Shown here: one piece after another, positions 1 to 10,837 of the stretch | Layout: every line of letters starts with the position of its first letter | Position numbering within the stretch: the first letter of the stretch is position 1 | Origin: Yponomeuta sedellus | Taxonomy: Eukaryota > Arthropoda > Insecta > Lepidoptera > Yponomeutidae | Assembly: GCA_934045075.1 (NCBI GenBank) | Contig: OW203724.1 | Coordinates: 7,861,473 to 7,925,472 of the forward strand | Reading direction: 5' to 3' | Length of the DNA: 64,000 bases | Notes under the pieces: model-generated | Told to the model about the DNA's origin: nothing | Databases searched by the model: none | Seen by the model: the letters and a program-made list of their open reading frames with translations, nothing else | Position numbers and translations under genes: made by a program

Positions 1-636
1 ATTAGTTTGGCAATATTAGCGTGAGCGAAATAGGTAGCGCTACTGCGGCAATCAATCCTGCACCTTAACCGTATCGGTTAAAGATCACGTTGAATGTACT
101 TATAGCTTCGGGTACTTTCGTTACACTTCTTCCTAGTCTGCGCGAACGTAGATTCCCGAAGGGACTTTTTTGATGTGTAGTACTGTAACGTAGAATGATG
201 TAAGGTACATTCCATTGGGTGCACAGCAGACTTGTTGTGTTAAGCTTTAATTTCGTACCCTATTTGTGTAGCCCGGCCTAAGTATCTCTAAAAATAAAAA
301 ATAGCGAAAACAATAATTTCATATCTATATCCTCTCTAATGAAAAGAAAAATTAAATTCACGTGTTTCTACATAATGAGTTAAGACTAACTAAAGTTTGA
401 TTTTTACTATTGTTTTCGAAACCTAGTGGAATTTTAGATGTCCTCATGGTCCGATGGTCGAACTAAGTGGAATAAAAAAATCCTGATAATCTGACGTGTC
501 GTTGAGCAAGGATTCAAAATTCCTCGTCGTCCAATATAGGAAAACGTTGTCGATCCACGTGGCCGCGGGGGTTGAGTACATCGCCGCCGTATCTGTAATC
601 TCTTTACATTATATAATTTCTTTGATCGATCGATAT
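1..636. other. no gene or repeat recognised
   Basis: AT-rich non-coding sequence. The only long open frame here runs in from the downstream SINE array and shows no coding character before it. No motif, tRNA-like fold or internal repeat was seen. Confidence 0.5.
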
Positions 637-1840
637 CAACCCTTGTATGTAACCACAGCTGGGGCACGGGTCTCTTCCTGCATCGCAGGAAGGTTGGGCC
701 ATACTCCACTACGGGGGCCAAGTCCGGGTTGGTGGAGAATTATAAGACAGTGGCGAGCCTTACTGTCAGAAGTTATCAAGCCACCCATGAGGCCTCTGAC
801 ATGGCTTAACGACTGTAATTACATGATAGCCGGCACCAACGGCTTACCTACATTGCGAAGAACGGAAACGCTCGGAAAAATGCCACTAGCGGTAGACACG
901 GGACGGTCATCCATCCTGCACCTGACCGCGCCTGTTGTTGCTTATCTTATTGTAAGACAAGCCTTACTGTCAGAAGTTATCAGGCCACCCATGAGGCCTC
1001 TGACATGGCTTAACGACTGTAATTACATGATAGCCGGCACCAACGGCTTACCTACCTTGCGAAGAACAGAAACGCTCGGAAAAATGCCACTAGCGGTAGA
1101 CACGGGACGGTCATCCATCCTGCACCTGACCGCGCCTGTTGTTGCTTATCTGTTTGTAAGACAGTGGCGAGCCTTAGTGTCAGAAGTTATCAGGCCACCC
1201 ATGAGGCCTCTGACATGGCTTAACGACTGTAATTACATGATAGCCGGCACCAACGGCTTACCTACCTTGCGAAGAACAGAAACGCTCGGAAAAATGCCAC
1301 TAGCGGTAGACACGGGACGGTCATCCATCCTGCACCTGACCGCGCCTGTTGTTGCTTATCTTATTGTAAGACAGTGGCGAGCCTTAGTGTCAGAAGTTAT
1401 CAGGCCACCCATGAGGCCTCTGACATGGCTTAACGACTGTAATTACATGATAGCCGGCACCAACGGCTTACCTACCTTGCGAAGAACGGAAACGCTCGGA
1501 AAAATGCCACTAGCGGTAGACACGGGACGGTCATCCATCCTGCACCTGACCGCGCCTGTTGTTGCTTATCTTATTGTAAGACAGTGGCGAGCCTTAGTGT
1601 CAGAAGTTATCAGGCCACCCATGAGGCCTCTGACATGGCTTAACGACTGTAATTACATGATAGCCGGCACCAACGACCTACGTACCTTGCGAAGAACGGA
1701 AACGCTCGGAAAAATGCCACTAGCGGTAAACACGGGACGGTCATCCATCCTGCACCTGACCACACCTGTTGTTGCTTATCTCAAGTGATTGATTCCAACC
1801 ACTCGGTACGACTAGGCCATGAGCGCTCCGCTTTATTTTG
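637..1840 (-). mobile_element. 5S-like SINE with expanded internal repeat
   Basis: The element reads on the minus strand. Its head at about 1780-1840 matches the heads of the copies at 34701 and 57311 (a GCGCTC start and a GAGTGATTG block), although the A-box part is degraded here. Its 3' end at about 637-740 has the family's ending, where a GGGGCACGGG block and a CCTTGTATGT block lie beside GATATCAA. The middle of the body is present five times in tandem, so the copy is about 1.2 kb where a normal one (57311-57680) is about 370 bp. Family membership is seen by comparing copies; the 5S origin is inferred from the best-preserved heads. Confidence 0.75.
743..1790. repeat. five-unit 210-bp tandem repeat inside the SINE
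   Basis: Units begin at about 743, 953, 1157, 1367 and 1577. The period is 210 bp except for the second unit, which lacks 6 bp (204). Units 3-5 are nearly identical. Because both lengths are multiples of three, one plus-strand frame stays open for 430 codons (496-1788) and would encode 70-residue repeats containing a PLTWLNDCNYM block. The frame is antisense to the SINE and resembles no known protein family, so it is treated as a by-product of the repeat length and not as a gene. Confidence 0.9.
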
Positions 1841-2128
1841 TTAAGAACGTTTAAATAAGTATTTAATAGATTTGGTAGTGTCGCTTTTAATGTAATTGTT
1901 TCGTTGTAACTAACTTGGCAAATATTTACGATATTTGGTAACTAACTATAATTATTTTAGTTATCTCATGTTGCGCGCCTGTTATTCAGTGTAAGGCTGG
2001 ACTAAATGCTCATTTAGATAAGAACTTTGTAATTTTATATGATTAACGCCTGTTGGTTGTGTCAATAAAATGTAAATAAATAAAATAGGCAGCTTAGATT
2101 GAGATGCAATACAATATGATTCTTGTAT

Positions 2129-2835
2129 ATAAGGTGGGATCGAATTAAGCGCAAATAATTTAAGGAGTGGCAAAATTAAATGAGAGAAATATATTAGGCG
2201 TGTATTTAAAAAAAAATACACGCTAGGTTTTTTTTTATGTTTTCAAACAAACTAATTCAGTTATTGATGACTACATCCTGTACCCCAAACTTTCAGTTTT
2301 TCATTACTTTTTAAATTGTAAGTTTGACATCTCGCAAAATTGAGGCCAGAGTTGTGTAAAAATGTAAAAAGGTTTTAAGCGTTTTCTTAAAGTCAAGTTT
2401 GCGGCAACAGCACGGTTCCCGCCCGGTTATGTCTCAAAACTTCGTAAGACTGGCGAGATTTTTGTCGCACGCATGACTGACGTAATGACGACGATCTACG
2501 CGAGAATTACTTTATGATGAGCACACTATCACTAACAAAATAAAACGTATTTCTAGAATGACAATTATGTTATTTTCTTATGTTACATAGCAACCAAATC
2601 CAAAGAGTATGTATTATTTTTCTATGATATCTATGATAATAAGTTCAGGCGCAGACCTCTTTACCACAATGTCAAAAAGCGCGGCAAAATACAGGGTGTT
2701 TTTTTTCACGGTTTTGATTTTTGAGCATTTCTCGATAACTAGCGTACAAAAAGTTGTAAAAATTTACAAAACAACTTTATTAAAGGTTTCTAACCTGCCC
2801 TTAAAGTATTTGCGCTTAATTCGATCCCACCTTAT
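2129..2835. mobile_element. DNA element with about 36-bp terminal inverted repeats
   Basis: The sequence at 2129-2165 (a GGTGGGATCGAATTAAGC core) recurs inverted at 2798-2835 with about one mismatch. The 707-bp interval carries no coding sequence for a transposase. A short hairpin lies inside at 2198-2223. The target duplication is unclear. Most likely a non-autonomous DNA transposon. Confidence 0.65.
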
Positions 2836-3540
2836 CTAAGTGTATGACGCTATGTAAAATTAAAGTTCAAATTTTGAATTCGAAAGACTCTTTCCAGAGG
2901 AAGCTTGGAAGTCGCATCGTTTACCGCTGACTGATAATTAATCACTTGGTAGGTTCTTTCAATGAGACTCGACAAATCCCGACTATTTTAGAGCCAGACT
3001 TTATTTTCGTGGGATTTTCTAGACTACTCCTGTGTAAGGTACTTCTGTGTGTCTGGGAACCATTTAGGGATAGCTGGCGTATTTTTCTGTCTGTCCGACT
3101 GTTTTTTTGTTGTTAGTAGTTAATTAAACACAACACAAAGTAAGAGACCCTCAGAGCGCTATTCCGGTTTTTTAATTCCCCCAAACTAGTTAGACGAGGC
3201 AACATCAGACGCAGACTGGCATATCTCGCATATTTGTGTTTACATTACTATGCAGAATCAAAATTGTAATTCACCGTGATATGCCAAAAAAATGACCATA
3301 CAGAAAACACTTAGTGCGGAAGACGGAAGGTATTGTTAATAATAATTATTCATTTACGTGTTTATTTATTTTGGTCACGCCAATAGGCTTTTTTATGTGC
3401 ACAGGCCTTCTTTCAGAGAGAGCGAAAGCGTATGGGCTTAATTTTTCACGCGTGCCCACCTTGAATTCACAAATTTCAAGCGCTGAGGTATTTAAACACC
3501 TCAGACACTCAGGTTTCACTTTAGATTTTTTTCAGATTTT
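2836..3540. other. no gene or repeat recognised
   Basis: AT-rich intergenic sequence. An open frame of 105 codons at 3314-3631 has no recognisable domain and runs into repeat sequence, so it is not called a gene. Confidence 0.45.
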
Positions 3541-3800
3541 TTTTCATCGTGTATTGAAAGAAAGAAAGACATTTATTATAGCAACAAGACACATCACAGA
3601 AACAAAAAACCACAAAATTAACACAACATGAGCACAACAGAAATTAACCAAATATACAAATAAACGAAACAAAAAACACACAAATAGCTTTCGCCTGTGG
3701 TGCATCTAAATTGCCACAAAAGGCAGCTGACTCAGCGTTGTGCTGAGGGACTGAGCCCTCAGCGCTGATTTTCAGTCAGTGCCCGAGGTTGCTACTATAT
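3541..3800 (-). mobile_element. 3' end of a LINE (fragment)
   Basis: A run of AAAG units next to ACATTTATTATAGCAACAAG resembles a polyadenylated LINE end read on the minus strand (CTTTATT-type tail). A shorter relative is at 22466-22515. The GCGCTGATTTTCAG block at about 3760 also occurs near 8036, so both are 3' UTR fragments of related elements. No coding part remains. Confidence 0.5.
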
Positions 3801-3860
3801 CTTCACATATGTACATAACTTAGAAAGCAGTTGTTTTCTAAGTTATGTACATTTGTGAAG
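3801..3860. repeat. 26-bp hairpin
   Basis: The arms at 3801-3826 and 3835-3860 are inverted copies with one mismatch and an 8-nt loop. The right arm runs directly into the tRNA-like SINE fragment that follows. Confidence 0.85.
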
Positions 3861-3870
3861 TTATAGTCTG

Positions 3871-3945
3871 GGTATCTAACCTGGGTCTCCCGCTTGCGAG
3901 TCCATTGTTCTACCCACTGGTCTACCACCGGACTACCACCGCTCT
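3871..3945 (-). mobile_element. tRNA-derived SINE head (fragment)
   Basis: On the minus strand this resembles a tRNA with an A box ending in GGGTAGAAC and a CTCGCAAGCG-type anticodon region. A better copy is at 28700-28785. The B box is degenerate here. Confidence 0.55.
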
Positions 3946-3954
3946 TCACACCAA

Positions 3955-4157
3955 CAGGCTAAATATAATTTCGATTCGATTTCAACCCTTGTATGACCCC
4001 ACTGTTGAGGCATGGGTCTCTTACTGCATCGCAGGAAAGTTAGGCCATACTCCACCACGGGGGCCAAGTCCGGCTTGGTGGAGGATTGTAAGACAGTGGC
4101 AGGTCTTACGGTCAAGTAATCAAGCCGCCCATAAGGCCTCTGACATGGCTTAACGAA
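3955..4157 (-). mobile_element. 5S-like SINE, 3' part only
   Basis: Matches the 3' half of the family, from the GACATGGCTTAACGA block back to CAACCCTTGTATG. The 5S-like head is absent, so this copy is 5' truncated. Confidence 0.75.
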
Positions 4158-4312
4158 TAATATAATTTATCAATTATTAAAATAATTATGCACTTTTTAT
4201 GTACCTTAAGCTTAATGTTATTGCTATAATAGCGTATCGGCAGAACCTTTGTGTCACAAACGGGCGGCCATCGCAAGGTTGTCGGTTTGAATCCCAGACT
4301 ATTTCTATAACT

Positions 4313-4774
4313 TTAAAAAACCTATTTAGAGGCTAAAAATTCCACCCATGCCGGGATTTGAACCCGCGACCTCTGGCTATCCGTGCCAGCGTTCTATCCA
4401 ACTGAGCTAATGGTCGACTCACCGGCATCAGTGAAATTTCGAACCTCTTTACACTATTCTCTGTATTACGTACAGGCAGGGACATCTGGCTGAAGTCGAT
4501 TGCATCACTTACAGCCCCGACTACCTACTTTGCAGTTAGGTTTTTACATCGGAATGATATCGCTGTACCCACATGATAATACTATTTTTATTTTTAATGC
4601 ACTAACCCGTGCTAAGGACAATTTTAAAAATCTATATAGAGGCTAAAAATTCCACCCATGCCGGGATTCGAACCCGCGACCTCTGGCTATCCGTGCCAGC
4701 GCTCTATCCAACTGAGCTTAGGTTTTTAAAATTGTCCTTAGCACGGGTTAGTGCATTAAAAATAAAAATAGTAT
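4313..4774 (-). mobile_element. tRNA-bearing repeat, one and a half units, partly folded back
   Basis: Two tRNA-like heads are read on the minus strand (about 4347-4415 and 4650-4716), each with a GGTTCGAA-type B box and a TAGCTCAG-type A box. They are separated by a 155-bp spacer (4424-4578) that also accompanies the copies at 10988-11149, 31062-31145 and 37180-37300. The tail (CTAAATAGG ... TTGTCCTTAGCACGGGTTAG) is present both before and, inverted, after the second head. The tRNA-like part lacks a proper anticodon loop and is a SINE head, not a tRNA gene. Confidence 0.75.
4579..4774. repeat. 52-bp perfect inverted repeat flanking a SINE head
   Basis: The arms 4579-4630 and 4723-4774 are exact reverse complements, both being the SINE tail. 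They enclose one tRNA-like head of about 90 bp, so the unit can fold into a stem with the head in the loop. Confidence 0.92.
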
Positions 4775-5024
4775 ATTTCTATGACTTCAATTTTTTAAGT
4801 TACGTTCGTATTGTTTAATTAAACATCCTAACTTAGTAGACTCCGCTACGAGATCAAGAGTGATTGATAACGTAGGTATTTATTTAGTGAAATTGTCCAT
4901 TCAGAAACTGGCGGTACACTGATAATTGTCTGAGTTAAGCTATTGCTCTATTTATTGTTTTGGTCCTAGGTACTGATTTGTAATGCAAAATTAATAACTT
5001 ACGTATATTTAGGTCGTCGTCAGG

Positions 5025-5220
5025 CTATACTAGTCCACTACTGGACATAGCCCTCCCCTAAAGAGCGCCACGTTGTGCTATCATAGGGGGTAATGCCCAT
5101 AATCCCCACGCTAGGCATGCGGGTTGGGGATCGCAGTTCGGTGGAATTGTACTGCAGGGGGCGCTGCTGCCCACCCCCCGGTTTGTGTCCCTTAGTCGCC
5201 TTTTACGACACCCGCGGGAA
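5025..5220 (-). mobile_element. interspersed short repeat (SINE/LINE end)
   Basis: Shares long blocks (GACATAGCCCTCCCCTAAAG, CGGTGGAATTGTACTGCAGG, CGCCTTTTACGACACCCGCG) with an inverted copy at 11290-11520. No tRNA or 5S head was seen, so its class is open. Confidence 0.7.
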
Positions 5221-5230
5221 GAATTGGTAA

Positions 5231-5416
5231 TCTAGAATATAAAAATGAATCGCTGGATGTGTTGGTAAGCGCAAATCTCGAGAGCGGCTGAATCGATTTC
5301 GTTAATTCTTTTTTTAGGATATTCCTTGAAGTACGAGGATGGTTCTTACGGAGAGAAAAATAAAAAAAATTAAAGAATCGACTGTTAGGCAGTACGAAGT
5401 TCGCTGGGTCAGCTAG
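5231..5416 (+). mobile_element. short Helitron-like element, family 1
   Basis: Begins TC after an A and ends CTAG before a T, as expected for Helitrons inserted at AT. The 186-bp body has a conserved AATCGCTG start region, a CTCGAGAG block and a GCTGGGTCAGCTAG end. Other copies: 19225-19574 (two), 45040-45220, 45345-45521, 47652-47822 and, inverted and interrupted, 52537-53237. It encodes nothing, so it needs a helper. Confidence 0.75.
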
Positions 5417-5529
5417 TATATAATATATTTAGGTAGTTTTGGAACTTTAACGAACCTTTAGGCGATTCGTGTCAAGTGAAAAATGTTCTCGTCGGTGCAA
5501 ATAATGTAGTGACGCTTCGTCAAGGCCGG

Positions 5530-5832
5530 GGTAGAGGCGGATAGCGGTGGTAGCGCGGCCGGTAGCACGCTTGCCTCATTTCACATTCGAGACGTCCTTG
5601 GTTCGAACCTCAGACCACTCGCTACCGGTGTCTCCGTACATGTGTATGGAGATGCGCGAAATGTCACCCAGTTGTCACGTCGTAACATACGAGCATCTTC
5701 ATACATATTTACGGAGTGTCGAAACAGTCACGGTGACAAAAGTAACCCGTGCGCGCTTAGCCTTAGGCTAGGTCTTGATAAGAGTGACGAAATAGTCACG
5801 GTGACAAAAGTAACCCGTGCGCGCGTAGCATA
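5530..5832 (+). repeat. tRNA-like fragment followed by a 68-bp tandem duplication
   Basis: A TAGCACGCTTGCCT ... TTGGTTCGAACC stretch at about 5560-5615 looks like a degraded tRNA-derived SINE head. After it the block GTCACGGTGACAAAAGTAAC occurs twice (5727 and 5795), a 68-bp duplication. Confidence 0.5.
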
Positions 5833-7145
5833 ATACTTCGTGAGGAAATCTGAGCGCTGAGGGGTTTAATTGCCAATCCGCGGTGGCTACACGTGTTATT
5901 GAGCTCATACTGCCTCCCTGAGAGAAGGCTTGTACACTAAAGGGACGATTTCGAGCTGCGTTATTATGGCAAGGTCATTGACGAATATGACTCTAGGACA
6001 AGGCCGTTAATTAATAAAAATAGAGTGCGCGAAAAGTGGCCGATTCGCTCAAGTGACTCTCTGTTTTGGTGTTTCTTTTACGGTAGGTATCAATTTGGCT
6101 TTCAACTGATTGAGATGTATAGACAACCACGCAGTTAGTATCAATAGGCTACTTGACAGTGTAAAAAAAAGTTGTATTAAATATATACATGACTATCAAT
6201 TATGAGTTTTAAACCTATTTAATTAAGGCATGTCAACTAAAAAAAATTATCATTTATGCAAAATCGGGAAACTTGATAATTTTGTATCTGTAGCAATTTT
6301 ATCGAAAAGGGTCAGGATGGTTCGAATCTATAATGACGTTACAGATCAGTATATATACCGATCCGAGAACCCGAGAGTTGCCTTGACGTTCGTTGGTTAT
6401 TTTCCAGTGACGTCACTAATTGGTGTGCGACGCCATATTGTGCAAGATTAATTTTTAGGCGGCTTATTTAAAAAAAAAAATCTTTTATTGGAAAAAAATC
6501 ACGGACGATTAGAAAATTGTCTCCTCCTTAAGACACCAACAAAAAAATCTGACTTGCTTTTCAGAAACCCTGTTCAATAGCCTTCTGGTAGGAAGTTATT
6601 CTAGTTCCGGTACGGGACTATTTTTCACTAGACAATACAATAAATAGTCCACTGAATAAAACTATATAAATACCTGAACCTTATTTATCAATAACATCCA
6701 AAATATACGAAGAAATAATGTCAGACATTTATTTTAAATAAAATAAGTCAAAACTTTTTTATTAAATAGGTAGGTCAAGGGTTCCTTAAAACCAATCATC
6801 AAAACATAAGTTTCATTACTTACAAAAGTAGGGAAAGCATTAATGCAGCCAAATACATGAAGAGTCGAACAGGGAAACGCAGGGATTAGCCATCACCAGT
6901 CTCGACAATTTTAGAGGGAGATAGATGACCATTTGAACCTTCAGCAAACCTGTGGGTTGGATATTTCTGCGTAACGAGTGACGATGTATGTAAGAGATTT
7001 CTGCCATACCTCCCCATTCGCTCCCGTCAGCAAAGAACCCTATAATAATAATTATGAAGTTTCACCGTGTTCAATCATCCACTCATCCACCCAGTAACAT
7101 TGGTTTTTACGGTTTTTAGTGTGCGCATCACACTAAAAAACGGCT
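5833..7145. other. no gene or repeat recognised
   Basis: AT-rich, with a short A-run at about 6470. A 73-codon open frame at 6230-6451 has no recognisable features. Confidence 0.45.
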
Positions 7146-7149
7146 AACG

Positions 7150-7365
7150 TTGGTGCCGGCTGTCATGTAATGGCAGTCGTTAAGCCATGTCAGAGGCCTT
7201 ATGGCGGCTTGATAACTTTTAACAGTAAGGCCCGCCACTGTCTTACCATCCTCCACTAATCCGGACTTGGCCCCCGTGGAGTATGGCCTAACCTTTCTGT
7301 GATGCAGAAAGAGACCCGTGCCCCAGCTGTGGGGACATTCAAGGGTCGTTATCGAATCGAATGTA
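7150..7365 (+). mobile_element. 5S-like SINE, 3' part only
   Basis: Matches the family from TTGGTGCCGGCTGTCATG to the GGGGACATTCAAGG end. The 5S-like promoter head is missing. Confidence 0.78.
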
Positions 7366-7564
7366 GTTCTGTTATAACAGGCAGAGATAAATTTTACTGA
7401 TTTATTAGAATAATATGTATAGATTTATTATATAAAAGCGGGTGGTTAGAACAGTCTGAGTAGGAAAAAGTGTCACAGCAAATCATATTAACGATTTCGG
7501 CATATTATTCAGACTGCCTGCATTTGTTATCTATGTCGGACGATTTTTAAATTATCGTATTAAC

Positions 7565-7750
7565 AGACGATCGAACTTGGTATGGGCCGGACAGCGGATT
7601 AGGCGTACCATCGGACCGAGCGAATACGAAATACCTAGTACGGATTGTGTTCGGCAGACAACGTGCGAGACAAACCGATATGCTTGTCGGTTTATCTCGC
7701 TCTCGAGCGTACCGAATCCTCTGTTCGGACCGCACCAAGTTCGATCGTCT
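7565..7750. mobile_element. MITE with long inverted termini
   Basis: The left end AGACGATCGAACTTGGT recurs exactly inverted at the right end, and the similarity extends imperfectly for about 40 bp. The element is 186 bp and non-coding. Flanks are AT-rich (TTAAC on the left, AATC on the right). Confidence 0.75.
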
Positions 7751-7756
7751 AATCAT

Positions 7757-7926
7757 AGTATAGAATAGAATAGAATAGAATAGAATAGAATAGAATAGAA
7801 TAGAATAGAATAGAATAGAATAGAATAGAATAGAATAGAATAGAATAGAATAGAATAGAATAGAATAGAATAGAATAGAATAGAATAGAATAGAATAGAA
7901 TAGAATAGAATAGAATAGAATAGAAT
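7757..7926. repeat. (TAGAA)n pentanucleotide microsatellite
   Basis: About 165 bp of uninterrupted TAGAA units. On the minus strand it follows a LINE 3' end (ACATAAAATTAC block at 7940) containing an AATAAAG-type signal, so it probably grew from the element's tail. Long open frames over it are only translated repeat. Confidence 0.97.
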
Positions 7927-8460
7927 AATCTTTATTTGGCACATAAAATTACAATAAGACAAACTTCACATAAAACTTAATACGTATACGTACCAAAAAG
8001 GTCTCCGCGCAGCTCTATGCCATGGTTGAGCCACGGCGCTGATTTTCAGCGGATGCCTTACACTTATATACTAAAACACATAAAACATTATTTCGAGTTT
8101 CGGACAATATAAACATTAAACAACATTCGAGATGAACACAGGGTACGGAACAGTTTATCTGTAAGTCTTTTTGCTTAGTTGGTAAATATACATATATGCT
8201 CTATATATACTAAAACATTATATCAACATGGCACAGAGCAGGTAATTATTAATTTATTTATTTTAATCAGTATCACATTCGGCTTAAAACTCAAACTCAG
8301 TATGCAAGTAAGATTTATCACAACCAAGGAGGTCTTAACATTATATGCGCAGAAACATAGAGTTATATTAAGCTTAACAAAAAAAGGCAATATGGGTAAG
8401 GAACACTTTTACTGTAGGTCCTCTTGCTTAATGAGTAAATATTTCTTATAATTTAATTTA
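7927..8460 (-). mobile_element. LINE 3' untranslated region (degenerate)
   Basis: Lies directly downstream, in minus-strand sense, of the reverse-transcriptase remnant at 8485-9530 and ends at the microsatellite tail. Two diverged segments (about 8068-8190 and 8199-8450) share CTAAAACA, GTAAGTC and TTGCTTAG blocks, which suggests a duplicated 3' UTR. Confidence 0.55.
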
Positions 8461-8484
8461 AAACAGCCTACAGAAGGGGACTGT

Positions 8485-9530
8485 CTAGTAGGTGGAGGGG
8501 TACCTATTATTCCAGCATTTCGCGGCGCAGTAACAGAAACTCCCCTGAAATGCTGATGAATGGTGGGATGGGCAGACCATTCTTAATGGGATACGAGACT
8601 GACGTTTACTAAAGTTTAACTTGTATAAGTATGTAGGTTGTTGTTTTTCAATCAAACCGAAATGACTTGAAAAATGCAGGGCTTGCCGTGACTCCATATT
8701 AAGAAAGTTGTTACTATTTAAGTAAGGAGTAATATGCGCTCGCCATGGGATAATGAAACAGAACCTTGCGCATGAATTCTGCATTCTCTGTTTAATTTTT
8801 TTAGTTCTTCCCAGCAGACACCCACCCACCTATCAGCATAATTTAGCTTTGACAAAATAAGCGATTTATAAAGATGGATCCTCGTGTTTACGTCTAGGTA
8901 GTTACGTATTTTATAGAGAACACAAAGTCTATAAAAGCAGCTTCTTACGGTTTCAAGTACATGTTTTTCAAATTTTAAACCGTCATCCATTATCACACCA
9001 AATTCCTCGCCTCTGTTACCTGTTCGATTTTCACGCCTCCTAAGTAGAGCTCAAAATTATGACTGTTAATTTTTTTATTTGCATTTTAGTGCCGATAGCA
9101 TGAAACTCAGTTTTAAGAGGGTTGAAAGCTAGACAATTTTCTCGGGACCATTCTGATATTTGATCTAGTTCTTTATTAAGTTTTACAATTTCCTCCGTCG
9201 TTTCTGAGGGATTAAAAGATCTATAAACCTGCAAGTCGTCAGCATATACATGATATTTACTGTCAGTTACAATATTTAATAAATCAGCAGAGTAGTGTTA
9301 ACCTGTAAATATTCTGTTTTTGTAACTTTTTCTATAATTTTATAATATGTATAAAAGGCAGAATACTTATTGGTCGAAGACCTTTTAAATCTACTGGGTT
9401 ATTGATTTTAGGAAGAGGTCTCACTTTTGCGACTTTCCATGCTTCGGGAAATATTCCGGACTGAATAGATCGATTAATAAGAGAAGTGATTATACCAAGC
9501 GTACGTGGCATTGTCAGAAGCACTATATTC
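8485..9530 (-). pseudogene. LINE reverse transcriptase remnant
   Basis: Three minus-strand pieces of one reverse transcriptase lie in order but in broken frames. At 9332-9523 is the early RT motif (EAWKVAKVRPLPK ... LRPISILPF). At about 9040-9265 is the YADD catalytic box with the following helix (YADDLQVYRSF). At 8485-8996 is the C-terminal region (RIHLYKSLILSKLNYAD, then CARFCFIIPWRAHI). The segment between the first motif and YADD is deleted, and no endonuclease domain is present. This belongs to a non-LTR element of the CR1/jockey kind and is clearly inactive. Confidence 0.85.
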
Positions 9531-9649
9531 AGAGTGATACAATCGAAACCTTAAGCATTCGTTTTAGAGTTCTTTATGATTTTGATTAAGTATCGGAATA
9601 TATTCATATTGCGGTAATAATGTACCAATAATGTTTTCTAAAATAGAAG

Positions 9650-10579
9650 TTAACCCTCAATTGGGCGCGTGGGGTGTTGTACACCCCAACGCACTTTCTG
9701 TGGCTTAAAACTTTCAAATTCAAATATGGCGCTTTGTTCTTCCAGTTAGCTTAATATACGCGTGTAACGTTTACAAATCAGTCGCGGGAGGCGCTCTGTC
9801 GTGCACGGTTTGGTTTGGAGCGCGTGTTTGTGTAGGGTAAATTCCAGGTAAGCAAATATTTATTAGTATTGAAATTTTTGCACAAAACATTGTAATTTCA
9901 TAAATAATAAGTGTAAGTGGTATCGATCTTATAAATCAACAATATTTTAATTACTTACTGAGGGTACATAGAGTTTTTTGTTGTTTTAGGTAAGCTTTAA
10001 AATGTCTCGTGAACTGAATGATCTGCAAATCGGCAGCTGTTGGAGGAAGAAGAAGAAGAGCCTATAGATAGTGCATCTGAAGATGAACAGAACATAAAGA
10101 TATAGTGAGTGATCATAACAGTGAATCGGAACAAAGTGAAGATGAATCTAATGATCACTGGAGTAGTAATGATGATATTCCATTACCAAACGTAGCCAAT
10201 ACGAAGTCCGATGACTAAGGCGATAAGGCCGATCATCTTCATATAAAAGATATCACGTATGTCCGCGAACTAAGGATAGAAAATCAAAGACTGAATGATC
10301 AAAGTGTCATAATCATGTGTGCAATAACCACATGATTGTCGTGTGCCAAAACTGTAAACTAGAAAACTAGTATTTTTTCAAAGTTCCTCTTTTATGTTTA
10401 AAAATATGTTATTTATGTTAAAAAGAAGTTGATTATTTTATATCTTTAAACGTTCTCAGAAATAAAAGTCTAATTATGCATTTATTGCGAATTTTATTGG
10501 GAATAATAATTGTATGGTGGGGTGCCCACTCCACGCGACCGTTTATGCAACTTTTTTGACTCGCCTAGTTGAGGGTTAA
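9650..10579 (+). mobile_element. piggyBac-like element, internally deleted
   Basis: TTAA occurs at both ends (9650-9653 and 10576-10579), the target duplication used by piggyBac. The termini are inverted repeats starting CCCTCAA with about three mismatches in 17 bp. The 930-bp interior keeps only the two ends of a transposase gene. Sequence between the copies of TTAA is otherwise AT-rich. Confidence 0.85.
10002..10380 (+). pseudogene. piggyBac transposase remnant (N and C termini)
   Basis: The ATG at 10002 opens a short frame (MSRELNDLQ) that breaks after about 10 codons. In the next frame an acidic N-terminal region typical of piggyBac transposases follows (QLLEEEEEEPIDSASEDEQ). After further breaks, a cysteine/histidine-rich stretch at about 10308-10365 (CHNHVCNNHMIVVCQNCK) matches the C-terminal zinc-binding domain of the family. 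The whole DDD catalytic core is missing, so this is a deletion derivative that could only be moved by a helper. A preceding TTGTTTTAG at about 9983 may be an old splice acceptor. Confidence 0.8.
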
Positions 10580-10837
10580 TAGAAAACGATGTAAGTATTA
10601 TTCTGTCATGTGCTTTTCGCGAACATTGGAGTTCATTTTTGGATAAGAGAAGCCTTGACATCAGAATGGCTAATTTAAGCACCGATCAATATAACTTTGT
10701 TCTGAATAATTTATTCATGTGAGCACTCGATACGGATGCCCTTGCAACAAACTTGTTAGGTTCGTAGTTCTCAAACTTAGGGGATAACGAAGTGACCAGT
10801 CACGTTCTCAGTAGTAAATTCCTTTTAATGTATTTAA

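Noticed and set aside
496..1788. 430-codon open frame as a repeat-protein gene
   Set aside because: It is antisense to a SINE, has no start context or domain, and stays open only because the tandem unit is a multiple of three.
7547..7962. Frames of SILFY repeats over the TAGAA array
   Set aside because: Pure translation of a pentanucleotide microsatellite.
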